DNA from: Alphaproteobacteria bacterium
GTDB taxonomy: Bacteria > Pseudomonadota > Alphaproteobacteria > UBA8366 > Aestuariispiraceae
Length of the DNA stretch: 37,146 nt
Direction of reading: 5' to 3'
Assembly: GCA_006844765.1 (NCBI GenBank)
Contig: SPJV01000018.1
Span: forward strand, 1 to 37,146
Shown here one piece after another: positions 16,686-24,785 of the stretch (position 1 is the stretch's first letter; every line of letters begins with the position of its first letter). The notes beneath the pieces were generated by a model. That model searched no databases and was not told the origin of the DNA. It saw only the letters and a list, made by a program, of their open reading frames with translations. Made by a program: the position numbers and the translations under genes.

Positions 16686-18356
16686 ATGCCCAGGGCACTC
16701 ACCAGGGTCGGTATGCTTCCGCTTCGAAGCGGCGTGTCGATCTATGGAATGCGTCAGAAAATTGCAGATACCTGCCGGTTGGTTGGGTGTTCAGAGATTG
16801 ATGCGGCCCGAACCGCCTCCACGGTCTCCGGCATGGTTCGAGATATCTGCACGAATAATACGGAAAGAGCCTTGGGCATCTATTTGAATGGGGCAACTGT
16901 GGTCGAGGATCTTATCCTGACATTTCCTGAGACCGAGCAGACGATCCACGCAATTCAGACCTCCCCGTATTTCGACTTCCAAGCAGGGGTTACAGGCACC
17001 GGCATTCGCCTGGCGGCCGCCATCAAACCGCTTCGGGGCAGGGGGGTGCCTATCCAAGACAGCCTGGTTGAGGATCTGCGCGGCCGTTTGTCCTCGGTTA
17101 GCCGCAAGGAGTTGACGGAACAATTGCGGTCAACCAATGAAGAATTGGAGGCGCATAAAATCGGCCTGGAAAAGACGGTGGAAGAGCGCACGGCAAGTCT
17201 GAGCCAAAAGGAAGCGCAGCTTCGTATGGCATTGGAAAACATGCCGGGTGCCATGGTCGTCGTCGATTCCGAACTTGATATCGTTCTGTTGAACGAAAAA
17301 TATCGGGAGTTTTACGGCAATCCAGAGGGGAGGGCGGAGATTGGCCAATCGATGCGGGATCTCCTTCAATCCGAGATCAAGGCCGGCATTGTCCAGGGGA
17401 GCGATCCTGACGAGGATATCCTTGCCACCAGGGTGGACTCCTTCAAGTCGTCTGAGCCCGTTTCCTTTGAAGATACGACAATCGATGGACGCCATATCCA
17501 GTTGTCGCGAAACCCGGCGCCGGATGGTCATACTGTTTCAGTGGCGGTCGATATCACCGAGCGCAAAAAGGCTGAAGAAGAACTGACGGATGCGTTTCAC
17601 ATCATCTCCAGCAGCATCAACTACGCCAGCCGTATTCAGCGCTCCGTTCTGCCCGATCCGGCTCTGCTTTCTTCGGTCTTTATGGATCACTTTGTCCTTT
17701 GGGAGCCCCGCGATGTTGTGGGCGGGGATATTTACTGGGCCCGAAAATGGGGCGATGGCGTCTTGGTCATCCTGGGCGACTGTACCGGCCATGGTGTTCC
17801 CGGCGCCTTCATGACGCTGATCACGACCGGGGCGATGGAGCGTGCCTTGATTGAAACACCGGAAGGCAGGGTTGGGGATTTCCTGCAGAAGGTTCACCAA
17901 CTGGTCCAGACAACACTCAATCAGGATATCCCGGATGGGGAATCCGATGATGGGATGGAATTGGGCGTCTGCTTTTTGCCATCCGACGGCAAGCACATGC
18001 GTTTTGCGGCGGCGCGCTTCGATCTGTTTATCGTTCAGGACGGCGAGGTCGAGATCCTGCGGTCAACGAAGAGCGGCATAGGATACCGTGGCATTCCGTT
18101 TGATCAGTCCTTCCAGGAACACGATCTGAGCCTGAGCAGCGCGCAGTCCATCTATCTGACATCGGATGGGTTGATTGATCAGGTCGGGGGCGAGCGCGGT
18201 CGTGCCTTCGGTAAGAAACGGTTCTCCGCTCTGCTGCGCGAGATCGAAGGAAAACCGATGGCCGAACAACAAGAAGCCGTCCACCAAGCATTGATCGCCT
18301 ATCAGGGCGCCCAGCATCGGCGCGATGACGTCGCGGTGATTGGCTTCCGGCTTTAG
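16686..18356 (+). CDS. Output phosphatase: degenerate RsbT-like domain, PAS, SpoIIE/PP2C
   Basis: A 556-residue protein in four parts. Residues 15-130 resemble an RsbT-type GHKL domain (GMRQKIADTCRLVGCSEIDAAR then TASTVSGMVRD) but the N-box Glu and Asn of SELLRN are Gly49 and Asp53, and no clear G1/G2 boxes follow. Residues 140-180 are a coiled coil (LTEQLRSTNEELEAH...). Residues 180-293 are PAS-like (MALENMPGAMVVVD ... VDITERKKAEEEL). Residues 300-556 are a SpoIIE/PP2C domain close to the SiaA type: YASRIQRSVLP, EPRDVVGGDIYW (Asp348), GDCTGHGVPGAFMT (Asp365), TSDGL (Asp494) and RRDDV (Asp547/548), so catalysis looks intact. It is the last gene of the operon and the likely effector activated by RsbT. 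Its phosphoprotein target is not in the window. Confidence 0.88.
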   Translation: MPRALTRVGMLPLRSGVSIYGMRQKIADTCRLVGCSEIDAARTASTVSGMVRDICTNNTERALGIYLNGATVVEDLILTFPETEQTIHAIQTSPYFDFQAGVTGTGIRLAAAIKPLRGRGVPIQDSLVEDLRGRLSSVSRKELTEQLRSTNEELEAHKIGLEKTVEERTASLSQKEAQLRMALENMPGAMVVVDSELDIVLLNEKYREFYGNPEGRAEIGQSMRDLLQSEIKAGIVQGSDPDEDILATRVDSFKSSEPVSFEDTTIDGRHIQLSRNPAPDGHTVSVAVDITERKKAEEELTDAFHIISSSINYASRIQRSVLPDPALLSSVFMDHFVLWEPRDVVGGDIYWARKWGDGVLVILGDCTGHGVPGAFMTLITTGAMERALIETPEGRVGDFLQKVHQLVQTTLNQDIPDGESDDGMELGVCFLPSDGKHMRFAAARFDLFIVQDGEVEILRSTKSGIGYRGIPFDQSFQEHDLSLSSAQSIYLTSDGLIDQVGGERGRAFGKKRFSALLREIEGKPMAEQQEAVHQALIAYQGAQHRRDDVAVIGFRL

Positions 18357-18428
18357 CTGGGGAGGCGGAGGCCGGGGCACGATTGAATTGGGCATGGAAA
18401 CGCAAATCCGATCTGCATTGCAAGGGTG

Positions 18429-18453
18429 CACAGACTGATGCATAGACTGATGC
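18429..18453. repeat. Two direct copies of AGACTGATGC
   Basis: Two copies of AGACTGATGC (18432-18441 and 18444-18453), 12 bases apart, lie in the 159-base space between the convergent stressosome operon and the AraC-type gene. No terminator hairpin is evident in that space. The meaning is unknown. Confidence 0.3.
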
Positions 18454-18515
18454 GCAGAAAGATAGGGTGCGCCAGTCGCCAAAACTACATTTGGGAAGAT
18501 CGCACGCACATCACT

Positions 18516-19586
18516 CTAGACCGACAGGTGCTGTAACCAACCCTCGTATCGCCGATCCAGACTTTCCCGGTTCACCTCATTCATTCTGTCCATTGCGACA
18601 CCGTTCCGAACCTCATTGGGAGAGGCGCCGAACCGGCTCCTAAAGGCACGGGAAAATGTACTGTCTGAAGCATAACCGGCTTGCAGCGCAACGTCATAGA
18701 TCGATCGGGTCTGATTGCGCTGATCGACCAGCGTCAGCAAGGCCTGCCGCATGCGGCGATCCCTGATAAATGTCGATACGCCACCATAGGATTCGAACAG
18801 GACATAGAGCTTCGAGCGTGAGATTCCGGTTCGCTTTGCGATCCAGTCGGCCGTCAAGTCCAGCTCGGACAGATTGGCTTCAATGAACCGGCGTACCAGT
18901 GTCATCTGCGCAACGGAAACACCGCGTTGCTGGTTCGGGTTTTCGGATTCAACGCCGTTAAGGCATGCTGCAGCGAGCCCGGCGGTGGAGGGCGCAACTT
19001 CCAAGGCCTGGCGCGTCGTCATTTGGGTCGCCAGACTTCTCAGCGACATAATGTGTTCGCGAAACAACTGCACCATTGGTTCTGCGCCGTCCAATACGCG
19101 CATATGCTGGTCATCACTTGATGAAAGCTGGTCTTCCAGGAGGTCGCGCGGAATGATCAGGGAGAGATTTGCGAAATCTTTTGTCTTCAGGTCTGCTGCC
19201 TGGGTCAGATCATAGACGATCAGACCGCGCTCCGGGCATTTCAAGGATTCGGAGTTCGTATCCCAATGCGTATTTCCATATTCATAGAGCTGGATCATAT
19301 AATGATCCATCCCGTCCTTGGCCATTAGGCTTGGCGTGCGGCTCCATCGCTGTGCGGTCGTTTCCGTGCGCGCCAGCATGATGGGACCGAACATGTTCGC
19401 ATCAATTTCCGCATGAAAGTCGGTGTTTCGAACATCACTGGACGCTTCAACTTCAAAGATGCACGAAATGCTGTCCCGCCACACATCGAAGCGATCCCTT
19501 TCCAAGACAGAATCTACGGAAAACCGCGCATGTGGAACCCCAGTTTTGTCCAAGCCGGCGGGCTCAGAATCTTGTGTGTTGGCCAT
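18516..19586 (-). CDS. AraC family transcriptional regulator
   Basis: About 356 residues. The N-terminal part (about 25-220) matches the AraC_binding_2 (FeaR/NphR-like) type, with FDVWRDSISCIFEVE and AKDGMDHYMIQLYEYG. The C-terminal AraC/XylS double helix-turn-helix (last ~110 residues) has LTADWIAKRTGISRSKLYVLFE and the signature AGYASDSTFSRAFRSRFGASPNEVR. ATG at 19586 is listed; a TTG at 19631 would add 15 residues and neither start has a strong Shine-Dalgarno. It lies upstream of an AT-rich 200-base space and just downstream (in minus-strand order) of the inverse autotransporter gene, a plausible target. The ligand is unknown. Confidence 0.9.
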   Translation of the reverse strand: MANTQDSEPAGLDKTGVPHARFSVDSVLERDRFDVWRDSISCIFEVEASSDVRNTDFHAEIDANMFGPIMLARTETTAQRWSRTPSLMAKDGMDHYMIQLYEYGNTHWDTNSESLKCPERGLIVYDLTQAADLKTKDFANLSLIIPRDLLEDQLSSSDDQHMRVLDGAEPMVQLFREHIMSLRSLATQMTTRQALEVAPSTAGLAAACLNGVESENPNQQRGVSVAQMTLVRRFIEANLSELDLTADWIAKRTGISRSKLYVLFESYGGVSTFIRDRRMRQALLTLVDQRNQTRSIYDVALQAGYASDSTFSRAFRSRFGASPNEVRNGVAMDRMNEVNRESLDRRYEGWLQHLSV

Positions 19587-19825
19587 ACTTGCGTCACTGC
19601 CTCTTGTCGCAGAACCCCCAACCAAACCCAAAGCGTATAGTAAAGTAATAATGATTGATACTTAGATTTTAAGTACTCATAGGACTTAACGGGAATGTGT
19701 GACTTATTTGCCGAAGTCAGTGAGTAAGTTTCGCCAGGTTCATTAAAATAAAAATCAGAAAATAGTGCGCCTTTTTGCACGATTAAGCGAATGATCTATT
19801 TTCTATACAGCTTATGTTTGGGGCG

Positions 19826-19852
19826 TGGCGTGGTTAATTGCAAACCACGCCA
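19826..19852 (-). terminator. Hairpin at the stop codon of the autotransporter gene
   Basis: A 10-bp perfect stem (TGGCGTGGTT / AACCACGCCA) with a 7-base loop spans the stop codon of the autotransporter gene. No run of T follows on the minus strand, so it may be an imperfect terminator or an mRNA-stabilising 3' hairpin. Confidence 0.35.
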
Positions 19853-21507
19853 TTTATTGTCACCGTTGACGTGTTCACCGTACCGGTGCTGACACAATCG
19901 TTTGTCACCGTGGTCGTGGTGATGGCTCCGGTCGGGCTTGTCAAAGTGGCGCCGGCGGAAACTTCAACGCCATTTGTCGCTGTTACGAAGCTCGTATTGG
20001 AGAAGCTGGCGCCGGTCGTCGTGCCCGTGACAAGGAGGAAGCTGCTGTTTGCGGTGTTGATGGTGAGGTTATCCATCGTAAGCGTGGTGTTTGTGCCGCG
20101 CAGCTCAATCCCATCTTGTGCTCCACCGCCGGGCGACGTGATCGTCACGGACGAAATCGTCACATTGTTCGCGCCGTTAAGTTCAATGCCATCATCTGCG
20201 GTGTTTTGGATCGTCGTGTTTCGCAGCGTCGCATCATTTGCCCCCGCAACAAAGTCAACGCCGACACTGCCGCCGGTGACTGTAATGTCACGGATTTCGG
20301 CATTTGCAGCCATGCTGAAGACATTCACCCCGCCCGCGGTTCCATTCACTGTCGCTGCCGACCCCGGCATGGTGAGGGACGCGGTCTTGCCCGATGCGGT
20401 GGTTGCGTTCAGCACCGTTCCGCCACCGACCAGCATTTGTCCTGCGGCCAGTGTCGTCACGCTGTTGTCGTTGATCGTGCCTTGTGAGCCATCAAGGACA
20501 ACAATCGAGTTCGCACCGGCATTCGTGATGGCTGTGGAGAAATCGGCCACGGTCGCATCGACCGTTGTGAACTGCGTCACCGCTGTGCCCGTCCCGTTTG
20601 TAACTGACGCCGTTTCCACAGTTTCCACGGCGGCAGTTTCATTCGAAACGATGTCGATGTCGCGTTCGATGCGGCGCGTCATTCTTTGTTTAAGGGCGGA
20701 AAGATGCGGCTTGCTGCCGTCGAGATCGCCACCCCAGAGGGCTTGTAGCGGAACCCGGATCCGGCCACCGGCAAATCCTTGTGTTCGGCGGACATCATCC
20801 CATTGAACTTCCATGCCAAGGCTGGCGGAGACTTGGCTGGGGAGGAGCGGCACCTCATCAAATGTAAACTCGATCCGTCCCCGCGGCCCGGTCAGATTGT
20901 CGAAGTTCGCCGCATCAAAATGAAAGACGGCGCCATAGACCCGGGCATCAATGTCGTCGAAGGGCAGCTTATAGCCAACTTCCGCATCGAAGCCGGGAAG
21001 CGCGCGCTCGCGAACCTCGCCCGTTGTCGTGACCTGGAAGCCGGTCCCGGTGGTGGTCGCGACAGAGCTTTCCGCGCTGACCAGTTGCTTGCTTGCTTCG
21101 GGAATGTAGAAGTTGGCCCGAAGATCCCAGTCTTCAGATAAGGCCTCGATGCCGAGTGTGCCTTGAACGAAGTTGTTAAAGTTCGGCGTTCTGCGGTGAT
21201 CCACAAACCCATAACCGCCGACGATCCAACCGGAGGACAGGATCGTCCGGTATCCGATCCCCAGGTTCCCTTCCCGGGCGTTGAAGTCATCATAGTTTCC
21301 GCGCAAATCCATGAACAGGAGCGAGCTATCATCTTGAACGATGGGCATGAAGAAATTGAGCTCGGCTATGTTTCGGTCCGTGCCAAACTTACCACCGGCT
21401 TCCATATATGCGTCCCAATTGGGCGCTTTGTCGGAAGCATTTGAAACAGAAGCAAATGCCGTGAGCGGTAAGAGTGCCAGAAGAGACAGTTTTGAGAACA
21501 ATTTCAT
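19834..21507 (-). CDS. Inverse autotransporter (intimin/invasin-type barrel) with beta-helix passenger
   Basis: About 557 residues. A classical signal peptide (MKLFSKLSLLALLPLTAFASVSNA) is followed by an inverse-autotransporter beta-domain (about 30-270): alternating strands with GNLGIGYRTIL, GWIVGGYGFVDHRRTPNF and YGAVFHF. The linker RMTRRIERDIDIV is typical after these barrels. The C-terminal ~260 residues are a Thr/Ser/Asn/Gly-rich passenger with repeated turns such as DGIELNGANNVTISSVTIT and DGIELRGTNTTLTMDNLTI, which reads as a right-handed parallel beta-helix. Two Cys near the end could close a disulfide. The passenger is short and lacks the Ig-like domains of intimin. ATG 21507 is chosen for the signal peptide; an in-frame TTG at 21522 would add 5 residues. 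It is probably surface-exposed; adhesion is inferred. Confidence 0.82.
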   Translation of the reverse strand: MKLFSKLSLLALLPLTAFASVSNASDKAPNWDAYMEAGGKFGTDRNIAELNFFMPIVQDDSSLLFMDLRGNYDDFNAREGNLGIGYRTILSSGWIVGGYGFVDHRRTPNFNNFVQGTLGIEALSEDWDLRANFYIPEASKQLVSAESSVATTTGTGFQVTTTGEVRERALPGFDAEVGYKLPFDDIDARVYGAVFHFDAANFDNLTGPRGRIEFTFDEVPLLPSQVSASLGMEVQWDDVRRTQGFAGGRIRVPLQALWGGDLDGSKPHLSALKQRMTRRIERDIDIVSNETAAVETVETASVTNGTGTAVTQFTTVDATVADFSTAITNAGANSIVVLDGSQGTINDNSVTTLAAGQMLVGGGTVLNATTASGKTASLTMPGSAATVNGTAGGVNVFSMAANAEIRDITVTGGSVGVDFVAGANDATLRNTTIQNTADDGIELNGANNVTISSVTITSPGGGAQDGIELRGTNTTLTMDNLTINTANSSFLLVTGTTTGASFSNTSFVTATNGVEVSAGATLTSPTGAITTTTVTNDCVSTGTVNTSTVTINGVVCN

Positions 21508-21901
21508 GCGCTTAAAATCCAAGACTATAGAACTTCACAATGCTTAATTCGGGCAAAGTTCATTGTTGTTTATTTACACGAATCAGGATTAGGTCTTCAT
21601 GAGTGCTTGCGTGTTCAGGCGAATTCATCTGAATGCTCCACCGTTTCCTTATTTCCGTTCCACGCGGTTTTCTAACCGGACGTTTGACACGGCATGATTA
21701 AGGTCAGCACAAGCACTGCCCCTTCCACACCCGACTGACGTATCACCCCCGCCCGGACTCCACCGTGCGATTCATCCAGGATTTCGTGCAGAACGTCTAA
21801 ATCGGTCGCGTTATGTATGGATTTGACGGGAAACAGGCGCCGAAAAGGACGCCCCCCCCACGCTACACCGCGCAGACGCCAGTGCTTATGACGCCCGCGT
21901 C

Positions 21902-21919
21902 TCGCGGAAATTTCCGCGA
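21902..21919. repeat. 18-bp perfect palindrome (TCGCGGAAATTTCCGCGA)
   Basis: A perfect dyad with no loop, of the size of a dimeric repressor operator or a recombinase core site. It lies about 400 bases from the nearest gene start, so it is not an obvious promoter operator. Confidence 0.4.
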
Positions 21920-21971
21920 TATCTGGCAATGGATAGTGCCGAACTGGAATTTTGCGATAGTGCAGCGAGAC

Positions 21972-21999
21972 GAAACTCCCCGGTTTTCCAAGGGGTTTC
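21972..21999. terminator. Terminator-like hairpin resembling the tRNA-Val terminator
   Basis: GAAAC-T-CCCC and GGGGTTTC form a stem around a 10-12 base loop. The element and its flank (GACGAAAC...GGTTT...AGGGGTTTC) closely resemble the hairpin that follows the tRNA-Val gene at 25246-25275. No gene ends here, so it is an orphan hairpin. Confidence 0.4.
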
Positions 22000-22315
22000 T
22001 GTCAAAAAATTCTGCGCCATGTCTTGAGCAGTGAACAGCTTCCATCCCCTGCCTCCCGAAGGCGTTTTACCGGCAAGGTAATTCAGTAAAATCAGTTAGT
22101 TACAGGAGCGTTGTCGCGAGCAATCCTTTCCTTAGACTGTACAAAATCAGCTAAGACCCGGTAGGTGGGGCAACATAAGGGCACAGCTATCTGCGCGAGT
22201 TGGCAACTGTTGACCCGGAAGTTGACGGTGTTGCGATACGTTGGGAAATTCCGCAATTAGCCAGCAGGAGACATCAAGAATATGTAAACGGACCGTTGCA
22301 TACTGTCCTTAGACA

Positions 22316-22765
22316 CTATTGCTTAGGCAGATCTACGTTACCTTCAAACCGAGAAACCTCACGCCCACCCGATAAATTTTTGGATACATAAGTTCCCTGT
22401 CCGGTGATCCCTGCATACTGTCCTGTCCCTCCAACCATGAACCATGTATTGGTTTCTTCGCCCGCTTTCACTTGCCATGCCATCGTTCGGGTATCTTCTC
22501 CATTCCCGTAGACGCAAATTCCTTCCCCCCACGCTCCACTTTTGCCCCAGAATCCTGCACCGTGGCACTCTATCGGGCTAGTTTCAAACGGTCCCTCAAT
22601 CATCTCAGAGACACCCCGTGAATTGATCATCCAGTAACCGGTCTCGTCGCCAGTTTTCCATTTCTGAGCATCAACGGTCATGTAGTTTGACCCCCTTATA
22701 AACTCAAAAGCGAATGCATCGGGAACAATCAAGATCATAAAAAGAAAAAACAAAGGGCCGCGCAT
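22316..22765 (-). CDS. Small secreted protein, AOC-barrel-like
   Basis: A 149-residue protein with a signal peptide (about 19 residues, MRGPLFFLFMILIVPDAFA). The mature part is rich in Gly, Trp and Tyr and strand-forming residues. Near the C-terminus it has FMVGGTGQYAGITGQGTY, which resembles the conserved GGTGxYxGxxGxGT strand of allene-oxide-cyclase/dirigent-like barrels, so a small beta-barrel is likely. Function is unknown. ATG at 22765 has GGAG 6 bases upstream; a TTG at 22777 is also in frame. It stands alone between a gene-poor stretch and the cyclase gene. Confidence 0.65.
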   Translation of the reverse strand: MRGPLFFLFMILIVPDAFAFEFIRGSNYMTVDAQKWKTGDETGYWMINSRGVSEMIEGPFETSPIECHGAGFWGKSGAWGEGICVYGNGEDTRTMAWQVKAGEETNTWFMVGGTGQYAGITGQGTYVSKNLSGGREVSRFEGNVDLPKQ

Positions 22766-22925
22766 TATCATCTCCAAAGGTTATGTATGAGCTTAACGTG
22801 TATCATGGACGAGCGAGCGTGTCCCGCATGGCACATTTTTCACCAAGTATGAAATATGAACGACATGGCTAAGATGAAGATAGACACGGCGCCGGCACCG
22901 CATCACACAATTTTTCGTCGCAGTC

Positions 22926-24785
22926 TCACAGTGGAAACCCGGCCTTTACCAAACCCTCCAAGAAATGCTCCTTATCACTCTCAAGACGAAACTGAACTGA
23001 GTTCCGGAACTTATCCAGGGAGAAACCTGGGTCGTCGCTTAACACCTTGTCGACGTAGATTTTGGCCTCATCTAGTCGACCCAACTGTGCGTAGCTGGCG
23101 GCTATAAAACGAAAGTCCCAAACCGCCATTTCGTTCACTTTAGTTAAAGTCGAGACTGCACCTTCGTAGTCACCTCGTAAGTACTGGATTACTGATAATG
23201 CAGACGCATACCAACCGGGGTAGTGGGGATTGCGACGAATTGCGCCTTCGATCCAAGTGAGTGCTTCTTCGCTGCGGCCCGCACTTGTCAACATTTGAGC
23301 ATAGGTGGCGGAAAGATCGCCATCGTTCGGATTTAGCTCCAATGCTCGCTCGCTGTGAATGATTGCCTTGTCAAACGCACCGCGAGCTTGGCTGATTTTT
23401 GCCATGAGTCGATGCACCTCGTACCCGCTAGCCTGCCGGTCGACGGCCAATTGTAGAAACTCTTCCGCCGTGTCCAGGACCTCCGGTCCGGTCTCAACCC
23501 ATTGGGCGCGGTAGTCCAGGAAATACGTCCACGCAATTCCTACATATGTGTTGCCGAGGTCGGGGTCTAGTTCGATCGACTTCTGGAACAATAAACGGGA
23601 GTCCTTCATAGCCTGACTTGTAAGCTTGTGAAGCACATCAAGGCCTTTTAGGTAATGATCATACGCTGCGAAGTCTTTAATTGGTTTCGATGCCAGCTTG
23701 TCTGCAGCGCTGCGCCAAATTGTTTCACCCAACTCGGTGACAACTGCATGAACAATTTCGTCTTGCACGATAAAGATGTCCGTTACGACACGATCATACT
23801 TCTCTGTCCACACCTGTGCCTCAGTTTCCGCTTCAATAAGCTGCATCGTCACACGAAGACGATCTGCAGATCTTTGAATACCGCCGGTTAGGACAAAACG
23901 AACCCCCAACGCGCGGCCAATTTGCTTTGGCGTCTTAGTTTGATCTCCGTATGGGGATGCAGAGTCAGGGGAGATCACGAAAAGTTGCGAGAACCGCGAG
24001 AGCTCGGTTGTTAGGTCCGCAGATATAGCAACGGACAAGTTATCCTGATTGGCATCGCCGGAGAGATTCTTTAGTGGTAAAACAACAACTGAAGGTTCAT
24101 CCGGGATCGTTAAAGCCGCTTGCGGTGAATGATCGGCATATTCAATAGTGCTTGGCAATTGCCACCAGACCAGCGCAACAAGACAAATCACGGACGTGGC
24201 GATTGCCGCGATGTAGGCTTTGGAATTCCATCGTTGTATTCCCGTAAGCGATGAACCAGTTGATTTTTCTGGAATTCCGGCGCCCGTATCAATGGAATAG
24301 ACCCTGACTGGCTGTGAAACGTTCTTAACTTCATGATCGCCCAAATCGTGAAAGTCAGCTCTAATTCTGTTGCGCACTTGGTCGTATACACTACCGGATA
24401 CGCAAATCCCACCGGGAGCGGCGATTGATTCTAGCCTCGCTGCAAGGTTGACCCCCTCACCGTGCACATCTCCACCGTCGTCAGTTATATCACCAACATT
24501 GATTCCCATCCGAAATTTTAATGGATTTGTAGCTAGCCGCTCTTGCAAGAGGATGCCGCAGGCAACAGCATCCTGAACAGATGGGAATTCAACCAAAAAA
24601 CCATCACCCGTAAACTTAATGATGTTTCCTGACTTCTCCTCAACACTAGGCTTGATCACGTCATCGCGCGCCGCTTTCCATGCCAAGACCGTGCCATCCG
24701 TATCCTGTTCCACTAATCGAGTGTACCCAGCAACATCAGCGGCAAGGATGGCAGCGAGCCGGCGTCGGTTTTCTTGATCTGCCAT
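22926..24785 (-). CDS. Class III adenylate/guanylate cyclase with TolB-like and TPR regions
   Basis: A 619-residue protein. The N-terminal cyclase catalytic domain (about 8-165) has the first metal Asp in LAADVAGY (Asp17), the second in KFTGDGFLVEF (Asp61), and NLAARLES with Asn113 and Arg117 of the transition-state site. Lys57 favours ATP as substrate, so cAMP is the likely product. A membrane segment (about 189-209) follows. Then comes a TolB-like region (SVVVLPLKNLSGD ... RFVLTGGIQRSADRLRV) and a C-terminal TPR array (DKAIIHSERALELNPNDGDL and similar). This architecture is abundant in Rhizobiales and other Alphaproteobacteria, often in many copies per genome. AGGA lies 5 bases before the ATG. 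It has no operon partner here. Confidence 0.9.
   Translation of the reverse strand: MADQENRRRLAAILAADVAGYTRLVEQDTDGTVLAWKAARDDVIKPSVEEKSGNIIKFTGDGFLVEFPSVQDAVACGILLQERLATNPLKFRMGINVGDITDDGGDVHGEGVNLAARLESIAAPGGICVSGSVYDQVRNRIRADFHDLGDHEVKNVSQPVRVYSIDTGAGIPEKSTGSSLTGIQRWNSKAYIAAIATSVICLVALVWWQLPSTIEYADHSPQAALTIPDEPSVVVLPLKNLSGDANQDNLSVAISADLTTELSRFSQLFVISPDSASPYGDQTKTPKQIGRALGVRFVLTGGIQRSADRLRVTMQLIEAETEAQVWTEKYDRVVTDIFIVQDEIVHAVVTELGETIWRSAADKLASKPIKDFAAYDHYLKGLDVLHKLTSQAMKDSRLLFQKSIELDPDLGNTYVGIAWTYFLDYRAQWVETGPEVLDTAEEFLQLAVDRQASGYEVHRLMAKISQARGAFDKAIIHSERALELNPNDGDLSATYAQMLTSAGRSEEALTWIEGAIRRNPHYPGWYASALSVIQYLRGDYEGAVSTLTKVNEMAVWDFRFIAASYAQLGRLDEAKIYVDKVLSDDPGFSLDKFRNSVQFRLESDKEHFLEGLVKAGFPL

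Larger units (their letters stand above)
21508..22315. other. Gene-poor accessory stretch (~800 bases)
   Basis: No convincing gene. Short frames on both strands (for example 21672-21929 minus) lack a Shine-Dalgarno and any family resemblance. The stretch holds an 18-bp palindrome at 21902-21919 and a terminator-like hairpin at 21969-21999 (both listed). Composition is lower in GC than the neighbouring housekeeping genes. It may contain decayed DNA from a past insertion, but no insertion-sequence ends were recognised. Confidence 0.4.

Noticed and set aside
19838..20806. Long plus-strand frame opposite the autotransporter gene
   Set aside because: Val/Pro-rich low-complexity translation that mirrors the repetitive Thr/Asn passenger on the other strand; no ribosome site; the minus-strand protein has a signal peptide and family features.
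21672..21929. 85-codon minus-strand frame in the gene-poor stretch
   Set aside because: No ribosome-binding site, no recognisable family, and it covers the unexplained palindrome; could be a real orphan but support is too weak.
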